From the NCBI GenBank assembly GCA_024638525.1, contig JAHEKB010000052.1, positions 1 through 11,417 of the forward strand: 11,417 bases of DNA, read 5' to 3'. Both the position numbers and the translations under genes were made by a program. Positions within the stretch are counted from its first letter, which is position 1. Each line of letters opens with the position of its first letter. Origin of the DNA: Bacteroidota bacterium (GTDB lineage Bacteria; Bacteroidota; Bacteroidia; NS11-12g; UBA9320). A model generated the notes under the pieces. That model did no database searches and was not told the origin of the DNA. It was given only the letters and a program-made list of their open reading frames with translations. Shown here piece by piece: positions 6,378 through 11,417 of this stretch.

Positions 6378-8810
6378 ATGAGAAGAAGCATTAATTTAAT
6401 ATTAACAGTTATGCTTGCGATGGGAACGCAGGCGCAGGTTTGGCAACCTTTAGACGGGGGTCTAGAAAGGACACCAACGGCTATCACTTCTCATGCCAAC
6501 CTAATCGTCACAGCTCATGTCCAAGGATTTGACAAGGGGTACCGTGTACACAAAATATCCGTTTGGAACGGATTCTACTGGCAGGAACTCCCTCCTATTT
6601 ATGCCGATTCTAACTCTTATATCAACGCTTTGAAGTTCTATAAAGGTGCACTTTATATTGGTGGTAAAATTAATGAGTTTAAAGATATTGATGGAGCCAA
6701 GCACATTATTAGGTGGAGCAATAGAGAGTATCAAAAAGTTACAGCGGTCAACAGTAACCTTTCCAATTTTTTGTTCGTTGACGAGCTTGCTGTATTTGAC
6801 AATCAACTTGTAATCTCAGGCCCATTCACCGCTAGCAGTGCTAATTACGGTGAAAACCTAGCTTTTTTTAACGGAGTAAGTGTACTTACTGCGAGCAATG
6901 CGTCTTTTGGTTCAGGTATAAAAGGCAGCATCTCGACCATTTTCGCCAATGAGAATCTGCTCATTCTAGGCGGTCGGATTACAAAAGCAAATGATACCGC
7001 TACGGCTAATTTGGCCATTTATCATAAGAATCAATGGCAGCGGCTATCTAATAACATTATTGTACCCAAAAAGGCCATAGGTATTGGCTCCAATGTTTAC
7101 TTCAGCGGATATAATACTACGTCAAAAGAATATGGATTCTACAAGGTGAATGGAAGCCAGATTGACACTATCAATCAGGGCTTGGATGAAATTAGCAACA
7201 TATACGACATTGTCGAGGTAGGTGGAAAAATATATGCTAGCGGTCAGTTTAAGATCCCGGCAAAAGACAATAGTACCACCTTGATTGTATTTCAAAATGG
7301 AAAATGGGAAGAAGTAGATAATGGCAATCTACTTGGTCTGCGACTGCTAGCAAACCACAAAGATTATTTGATCGGAACTGGGTTTTTTATATACCATAAT
7401 CTGATAAGGTATGACCGCATAGCTCGTTACTTGCCTGAACATGGGATTATAAGTGGGAAGATCTTCTTTGACAAAGACAAGAACTGCGCATTCAACAGCA
7501 GAGATGAGCAGTTAAATGAGATGAACGTTCTGGTAACACCTGGCCCGAGATACATTAAGCCATTGGAAGACGGAACGTATTTCAGTATCCTTCCAAAAGG
7601 TGAATATGATATAAGGATTTTGAAGAATAAGATTTGGGAAGTAGTGGATTGCGGAACGGAGATTCATCAGGTTAATTTGGCCAAAGGTCAAGTTCAGACC
7701 GGTTTAAATTTTCCAATGATTCAAAAAACCGGGATACGGGATTTAGCCATTAAACTGACCTCAGCCTCAGGTTTAACTGTAGACAAAAATTCCGATGTGA
7801 GCTATAGGATTCAATTTGTGAACAACGGCTCTGAGAATGTTGCACAAACTCAGGTAGTCCTCAAGTTTGACAGTAAGCTAGTGGATATCAAAGCAGAACC
7901 CTCTCCAGCTGTCATAGGAGGAGATAGTGCCGTCTGGACTGTGGAAGACCTATTTGCCGGAGAACAAAGACAGATTTCGATAAGCTTTGGGATACAATCC
8001 AGTGCAGATGCTTTTCTCAATCTAGTAGCCTCTATACCTCTGCAAGAAGATGAAGAGATTACCATAGACAATGAGTCAAGTCTTTTGCAAAGTCTAGGAG
8101 AAGAAGATTATGAATTTAAGAAAGAAATCTTCCCGACTGGTAGTGATACAGCATACATTCAAGACTCAACAGAGTCCATAGAATATCAAATAAGTTTTGC
8201 GAATTATACAACAGATACCATTCATAATGTCTATGTCATAGATACCATCAAGTTAAATCACAGTTTATCTATTATCCAAACAACTGGAGCGAGCCACCCT
8301 GTGAGCAGTGAAGCATTTACCGGGCTACCTGGCGAAGATCTAGGTATTATAGTTTGGAGCTTTAAGGACATCGACCTACTGCCAAACCCAAGTAATAACC
8401 CAGAGATTGTTGCTCACAAAGGATTTGTGAGCTTTAGGATTGGCTTAAATCAAGGGATGAGTGAAGGAACCGTCTTAACAAATCGAGCTCAAGTGGTCTT
8501 TGACTATTACGAACAAGAAGCAACAAACCCAGTTTGGGCAATGGTTAGCAACCAATTGGCAAGTGTAGAGCCAATGTACTCGGCAGAAGGCCTTGAAGTA
8601 TATCCCAACCCGACGCGAGGATTACTGCATCTAGCATTGGACAAGAATGACCCTGCTTTGGTTCAGATTTACTCCTTGGAAGGCAGATTGCTCAAAGAAC
8701 AAGTGGTAGAAGATCAAAGCATTGATCTCAGTGATTTGCCAAACGGTTTATACATTCTAAGAGCGGTACAAGACCATATTCACATGGTTCAGAAAGTTGT
8801 TAAGTGGTAA
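6378..8810 (+). CDS. Large secreted multidomain protein with type IX secretion sorting domain
   Basis: This 810-aa protein is exported by Sec and then the type IX system, probably to the cell surface or outside. A signal peptide (residues 1-20, MRRSINLILTVMLAMGTQAQ) is followed by a region (about 21-350) with recurring blocks such as ALYIGGKI, NLLILGGRI and KIYASGQF next to W/F-N-G or NGKW pieces, as in beta-propeller/kelch-like repeats. Residues 356-415 look like an SdrD-B/prealbumin-type domain (SGKIFFDKDKNCAFNSRDE). About 450-560 resembles a DUF11-like Ig domain (VSYRIQFVNNGSENVAQTQV). About 575-722 resembles the Bacteroidota repeat domain DUF7619 (IEYQISFANYTTDTIHNVYV, later FVSFRIGL, NRAQVVFDYYE). 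Residues 735-810 are the type A sorting domain (LEVYPNPTRG, then LSDLPNGLYIL). It starts 1 nt after the previous stop, so it belongs to the sigma-factor operon. No catalytic motif is visible; adhesion or binding is the likeliest guess. Confidence 0.9.
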   Translation: MRRSINLILTVMLAMGTQAQVWQPLDGGLERTPTAITSHANLIVTAHVQGFDKGYRVHKISVWNGFYWQELPPIYADSNSYINALKFYKGALYIGGKINEFKDIDGAKHIIRWSNREYQKVTAVNSNLSNFLFVDELAVFDNQLVISGPFTASSANYGENLAFFNGVSVLTASNASFGSGIKGSISTIFANENLLILGGRITKANDTATANLAIYHKNQWQRLSNNIIVPKKAIGIGSNVYFSGYNTTSKEYGFYKVNGSQIDTINQGLDEISNIYDIVEVGGKIYASGQFKIPAKDNSTTLIVFQNGKWEEVDNGNLLGLRLLANHKDYLIGTGFFIYHNLIRYDRIARYLPEHGIISGKIFFDKDKNCAFNSRDEQLNEMNVLVTPGPRYIKPLEDGTYFSILPKGEYDIRILKNKIWEVVDCGTEIHQVNLAKGQVQTGLNFPMIQKTGIRDLAIKLTSASGLTVDKNSDVSYRIQFVNNGSENVAQTQVVLKFDSKLVDIKAEPSPAVIGGDSAVWTVEDLFAGEQRQISISFGIQSSADAFLNLVASIPLQEDEEITIDNESSLLQSLGEEDYEFKKEIFPTGSDTAYIQDSTESIEYQISFANYTTDTIHNVYVIDTIKLNHSLSIIQTTGASHPVSSEAFTGLPGEDLGIIVWSFKDIDLLPNPSNNPEIVAHKGFVSFRIGLNQGMSEGTVLTNRAQVVFDYYEQEATNPVWAMVSNQLASVEPMYSAEGLEVYPNPTRGLLHLALDKNDPALVQIYSLEGRLLKEQVVEDQSIDLSDLPNGLYILRAVQDHIHMVQKVVKW

Positions 8811-8814
8811 GTAG

Positions 8815-8846
8815 TTTAAGAGGAGAATATTCTTTGACTACTTTTG
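8815..8846 (+). promoter_or_regulatory. Candidate panD promoter, giving a near-leaderless mRNA
   Basis: TACTTTTG (8839-8846) matches the Bacteroidota -7 box TAnnTTTG exactly. A TTTA (8815-8818), 20 nt upstream, is one base off the -33 TTTG. The box ends 7 nt before the panD ATG, so transcription would begin at or within a few bases of the start codon. Read-through from the T9SS-cargo gene, whose stop lies 43 nt before the panD start, could also supply panD mRNA. Confidence 0.45.
8824..8833. promoter_or_regulatory. Palindrome within the proposed panD promoter spacer
   Basis: AGAATATTCT is a perfect 10-bp palindrome lying between the -33-like and -7 boxes of the proposed panD promoter, where a repressor would block polymerase. 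Flanking GTAGT (8811-8815) and ACTAC (8837-8841) add a further complementary pair. Perfect 10-bp palindromes occur by chance about once per kilobase, so the position is the only argument. Confidence 0.25.
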
Positions 8847-8853
8847 CCCATCT

Positions 8854-9207
8854 ATGTTGATTGAGGTTTTAAAATCAAAGATCCATCGCGCTAAAGTAAC
8901 CCAAACAGAACTGGATTATGTCGGTTCAATAACCATAGATGAAGATCTTATGGATGCTGCGCAAATGATCGAAGGAGAAAAGGTCTTAGTGGTTAATAAC
9001 AATAATGGCGAGAGGCTTGAGACCTATGCCATTGCAGGTGAGCGCGGGGGTGGTATGATTTGTTTAAATGGCGCTGCAGCCAGAAAAGCCGCTAAAGGAG
9101 ATATTGTCATCATTATCTCTTTTGCCCACATGGAATTGGCGGAGGCCAAAAAATTCAGGCCATTTTTAGTTTTCCCGGATAAAGACAATAAAGCAATCCT
9201 TGAATAA
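8854..9207 (+). CDS. panD: Aspartate 1-decarboxylase (pyruvoyl-dependent)
   Basis: This enzyme converts L-aspartate to beta-alanine for pantothenate and coenzyme A synthesis, in the cytoplasm as a tetramer. The protein is 117 aa, normal for the family. It is made as an inactive precursor that cuts itself between G24 and S25 (motif YVGS), turning S25 into the catalytic pyruvoyl group. With the ATG at 8854 the numbering matches E. coli PanD exactly: K9 and H11 in KSKIHRAKVT, R54, Y58 (ERLETYAI), and the NGAAA segment at 72-76. The C-terminus (AEAKKFRPFLVFPD) is typical of Bacteroidota. There is no Shine-Dalgarno sequence. panC and panB are not in the window. The stop codon overlaps the TTG start of the following membrane-protein gene by 8 nt. 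Confidence 0.97.
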   Translation: MLIEVLKSKIHRAKVTQTELDYVGSITIDEDLMDAAQMIEGEKVLVVNNNNGERLETYAIAGERGGGMICLNGAAARKAAKGDIVIIISFAHMELAEAKKFRPFLVFPDKDNKAILE

Positions 9208-10204
9208 GAAAGTCAAAACCACATTAAACACTCTTGTTTTTCTGCTTATAGGTGTTGCCTTGTTTTTATGGGCCACCTCAAATGTAGGGCTGGAAGATAT
9301 TCTCAATGACTTGAAACACGCAAAGTTGCACTGGATACTCATTTCCATGTTCTGTGGTATCCTAAGTCATTTATTTAGGGCCTTAAGATGGAACTTACTC
9401 TTAGAACCTATGGGTTATAAAGCCGGATCATGGGCCAGTTTTCATTCAGTAATTGTGGGCTATATGGTCAATATGGCGGTTCCTAGATTAGGTGAGGTTA
9501 CTCGGCCGGCGATGCTTTCTAAAATTGAGGACATCCCCTTTAATAAACTCGTAGGCACTGTTGTTGTTGAGCGAGTAGTCGATCTAATAATCACATTGCT
9601 AATCGCCCTCAGCATCTTCTTTATTCAATTTCAGCTCATTGCAGATTTCGCGACAGAATTCTTTGAAGAAAGTACTGCGGCCAGTCTAAGACTTTATGGA
9701 ATCATTGCTTTAGTAGGTATTATTGGGTTTGCTCTCTTAATCAGATTTAGAAAAAGAATATACAAGCTGCCAATCATATCTAAATTTAAAAACTTCTTTG
9801 AAGGTGTTGTCGATGGATTGAAGACCATTTTTAGTCTCAAAAGGAAGGGATTATTCATTGTCTATAGTCTGTTGATCTGGTTCATGTATTTTCTCATGCC
9901 ACTCTTTGTATTCTATGCCTTGGATGCCACTGCACATTTAGGACCATCCGCTGGGTTAACGGTTTTACTATTTGGAACAGCCGCCATGATCATACCTGTT
10001 CCTGGTGGGCTGGGCACATTTGAGGTTCTGGTTCCTGCGGGTTTGGCCTTATACGGAATTGCCTCTGCGCCTGCAGAGACTTACGCCATTCTAACCCACG
10101 CAGTCCAAGTAATCCTTATCTTAGCTGTAGGTATATTCTCGGTGATATACTTCCTTTATAAAAGTCAAAGAAAAAAGCGCAATGAATTGGCTGGAACTGA
10201 TTAA
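9200..10204 (+). CDS. YbhN/UPF0104 family membrane protein (lysylphosphatidylglycerol synthase TM-region-like)
   Basis: This 334-aa integral inner-membrane protein matches the N-terminal flippase-like region of MprF but lacks the lysyl-transferase domain, so it should not be called a lysylphosphatidylglycerol synthase. About seven or eight membrane helices are visible, at roughly residues 9-26, 43-62, 79-97, 121-144, 164-182, 217-240, 250-275 and 305-331. Family motifs are present: SHLFRALRWNLLLEPMGY (56-73), NMAVPRLGEVTRP (91-103), FNKLVGTVVVERVVDL (114-129) and PVPGGLGTFE (276-285). The start is a TTG inside the end of panD. The next in-frame ATG, at residue 50, would remove the first helix, so TTG is preferred. 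Its end overlaps rfaE2 by 23 nt. Next to a heptose-activating enzyme, a role in moving a lipid or glycolipid precursor is conceivable. Function is unproven. Confidence 0.9.
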   Translation: MNKKVKTTLNTLVFLLIGVALFLWATSNVGLEDILNDLKHAKLHWILISMFCGILSHLFRALRWNLLLEPMGYKAGSWASFHSVIVGYMVNMAVPRLGEVTRPAMLSKIEDIPFNKLVGTVVVERVVDLIITLLIALSIFFIQFQLIADFATEFFEESTAASLRLYGIIALVGIIGFALLIRFRKRIYKLPIISKFKNFFEGVVDGLKTIFSLKRKGLFIVYSLLIWFMYFLMPLFVFYALDATAHLGPSAGLTVLLFGTAAMIIPVPGGLGTFEVLVPAGLALYGIASAPAETYAILTHAVQVILILAVGIFSVIYFLYKSQRKKRNELAGTD

Positions 10205-10676
10205 TAGCAAGCTATACTCGGACTCAACATTCCTCGCTGAAGAGATTAATACTTGGAAAGGTTTTAATGAGCGGGTGGTATTTACCAATGGTTGCTTTGA
10301 TATACTGCACCTTGGACATATTGACTATTTAGCAAAAGCTGCAGATTTAGGTGACAAATTGGTGATTGCCTTAAATTCTGATTCATCAGTTAGAGTGTTA
10401 AAAGGAGAAGGAAGACCGGTGATCGATGAAAGGACTAGAGCTACAAAACTTGCCTCATTGGTGTTCGTAGATGCGGTTGTCCTCTTTAATCAAGATACCC
10501 CGTTAGAGCTAATTCAAGAGCTCAAGCCCGATGTTTTGGTTAAAGGAGGAGATTATACCATAGAAACCATTGTTGGAGCCAAGGAAGTGCTCGAATTGGG
10601 TGGAAAGGTTGAGATTATTCCATTTCTTGAAGGTCATAGCACAAGTGCTATTATCAAAAGGATTGCGAAAGGTTAA
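10182..10676 (+). CDS. rfaE2: D-glycero-beta-D-manno-heptose 1-phosphate adenylyltransferase
   Basis: This enzyme transfers AMP from ATP to heptose 1-phosphate to give ADP-heptose, the donor for the lipopolysaccharide inner core, in the cytoplasm. The protein is 164 aa and corresponds to the C-terminal (domain II) half of E. coli HldE, here stand-alone. It belongs to the cytidylyltransferase-like nucleotidyltransferases: the phosphate-binding FTNGCFDILHLGH (34-46) contains HLGH (43-46), KGGDY is at 121-125, and GHSTSAIIKRI (151-161) carries the S/T-S-x-I-I-x-R-I signature. Residues 1-28 form a family-typical lead-in. The sugar kinase half (rfaE1) is not in the window. The start lies 23 nt inside the preceding gene. 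The stop codon interlocks with that of the convergent minus-strand gene. Glycerol-3-phosphate cytidylyltransferase is the nearest alternative, but the sequence favours the heptose enzyme. Confidence 0.93.
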   Translation: MNWLELINSKLYSDSTFLAEEINTWKGFNERVVFTNGCFDILHLGHIDYLAKAADLGDKLVIALNSDSSVRVLKGEGRPVIDERTRATKLASLVFVDAVVLFNQDTPLELIQELKPDVLVKGGDYTIETIVGAKEVLELGGKVEIIPFLEGHSTSAIIKRIAKG

Positions 10677-11299
10677 GATTTACGTCTTCCTCCTTTTAAT
10701 TCCTTTTGAAGCGCCTTTAACTCTTCCATTTTACCCTCTCTTGCCAGTTTTGATTGCTCTGCCCAAGTAGAAGGGTCATGTACAGCATAGGTTGGGCCAC
10801 CTTTTAACAATACTTCTTTTATCCGTTCAATGGGACTATTGATGATATCCGTGTAATTTCTTATACCCCCTTGATCGAGAAGCTGCGCAATCTTAGGGCC
10901 CACCCCTTCAATCACCGTAAGGTCCTGCTTTTCAGCAACTACTTCTGCTGGGGAGGGTTTGGCGCTACCATCAGTTGACTTCTTTAACTGTTCTAATTCG
11001 GAATGCATACTCAGCTTCTCTGAAACCGCTCTTGAATACGCCTCTCGAGAATTCTCCAAGTCTTGCTTTAAACTTGTAATTTCAGCATTTGCAGTTGACA
11101 ACTCATGCGCTGTTTTCTCATCTTTATCTGTACTGGATTCCAATTCCTTTATTCTCTTCTTGTGTTTGTCATTAAGAAAGAACCTAAATAAGTATCCCAA
11201 AAGAAATGCTCCAAACATGATGAGAATAATTTCTAAAAGGTATTGGTTAAAACTGGCGTTTCCCGGCCCTTGATATACAGTTTCTAATAACATAATCAT
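10673..11299 (-). CDS. Membrane-anchored coiled-coil protein with helix-hairpin-helix domain
   Basis: This 208-aa protein has no firmly known function. A membrane helix at about residues 19-41 (YLLEIILIMFGAFLLGYLF) is followed by basic residues, placing the rest in the cytoplasm. Residues 44-107 are a charged coiled coil. After a short Pro/Ser linker, residues 126-156 (LTVIEGVGPKIAQLL, then GIRNYTDI) form a helix-hairpin-helix domain of the kind found in DNA-binding proteins and in small ribosomal-protein-like modules. The tail holds DPSTWAEQSKLAREGK and ends in basic residues (KGGRRKS). This tail motif is one I associate with Bacteroidota homologues. The first ATG overlaps the upstream stop (ATGA); a second ATG two codons on is also possible. 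The 3' end overlaps rfaE2 by 4 nt. Tethering of DNA or a nucleoprotein to the membrane is a guess. Confidence 0.85.
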   Translation of the reverse strand: MIMLLETVYQGPGNASFNQYLLEIILIMFGAFLLGYLFRFFLNDKHKKRIKELESSTDKDEKTAHELSTANAEITSLKQDLENSREAYSRAVSEKLSMHSELEQLKKSTDGSAKPSPAEVVAEKQDLTVIEGVGPKIAQLLDQGGIRNYTDIINSPIERIKEVLLKGGPTYAVHDPSTWAEQSKLAREGKMEELKALQKELKGGRRKS

Positions 11300-11417
11300 T
11301 CGGATATGGAGTCATCTGGGTATGTTTCAAAGATGGACTCGTGTTGTAAAATTACATTGAGTTCAGCAGCTCTAAAGTAGTCTTTATTTTGATCGAGATC
11401 CACAGCTTCGCTTTGAA
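11296..11417 (-). CDS. C-terminal end of an unidentified protein (partial)
   Basis: This open frame enters from the right edge and gives 39 residues ending YPDDSISE before a TGA at 11298-11296. Of the three minus-strand frames it is the only one without an earlier stop. Its stop overlaps the ATG of the helix-hairpin-helix gene (ATGA), as expected for an operon partner. The visible sequence (AVDLDQNKDYFRAAELNVIL) is acidic and soluble-looking. I do not recognise the family. Confidence 0.55.
   Translation of the reverse strand, partial: QSEAVDLDQNKDYFRAAELNVILQHESIFETYPDDSISE

Noticed and set aside
8811..8853. Rho-independent terminator after the T9SS-cargo gene
   Set aside because: The GTAGT/ACTAC arms and AGAATATTCT palindrome do not form one continuous GC-rich stem followed by a T-run.
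9200..10204. Call as lysylphosphatidylglycerol synthase (MprF)
   Set aside because: Only the flippase-like membrane part is present; the aminoacyl-transferase domain is missing, so lipid lysylation is not supported.
10959..11273. Plus-strand open frame opposite the coiled-coil gene
   Set aside because: Its Ser/Leu-rich composition is the complement of the Glu/Lys-rich coiled coil.

Overview
The window comes from a member of the phylum Bacteroidota, most likely a Flavobacteriales-like lineage. Four things support this: a type IX secretion (T9SS) C-terminal sorting domain; a signal-peptide-bearing ExbB followed by a four-helix membrane protein and two ExbD paralogues; promoter boxes matching the Bacteroidota pattern TTTG - about 19 nt - TAnnTTTG; and start codons that mostly lack a Shine-Dalgarno sequence. 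The DNA is moderately AT-rich and gene-dense. I saw no rRNA, tRNA, CRISPR array or insertion sequence. No gap between genes exceeds about 185 bases.

Left part, minus strand (1-2808): an exbB - 4TM protein - exbD - exbD operon is transcribed leftward from a well-formed promoter at 2839-2868. It ends at a 26-bp palindromic terminator (480-505). Beyond that lies the 5' part of a polyprenyl diphosphate synthase gene, which is cut by the window edge. The operon encodes a proton-driven motor complex of the ExbBD/TolQR type; the TonB partner is not in the window.

Middle, plus strand (2990-8810): radA (DNA repair/recombination ATPase) stands alone. Behind a second promoter lies a tight three-gene unit: an ECF-type sigma factor, a membrane-anchored protein with a long acidic linker and a C-terminal beta-barrel-like domain (candidate anti-sigma or envelope sensor), and an 810-residue secreted multidomain protein with a T9SS sorting signal. 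The first two genes overlap by 8 nt and the last two are 1 nt apart, so they are probably co-expressed. This cassette is the most interesting part of the window.

Right part (8854-11417): panD (aspartate decarboxylase, beta-alanine for pantothenate/CoA), a YbhN/UPF0104-type multi-spanning membrane protein and a stand-alone heptose-1-phosphate adenylyltransferase (rfaE2) form an overlapping plus-strand cluster. It meets, stop codon to stop codon, a minus-strand gene for a membrane-anchored coiled-coil protein with a helix-hairpin-helix domain. That gene is coupled to a further minus-strand gene of which only the last 39 codons are visible.

Most gene families here are conserved Bacteroidota ones. 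The novelty candidates are the sigma/barrel/T9SS-cargo cassette, the uncharacterised 4TM protein inside the exbBD operon, and several expression-level oddities: twin TTG starts with identical 8-nt overlaps, a single strong Shine-Dalgarno sequence, a near-leaderless panD and interlocked convergent stops.
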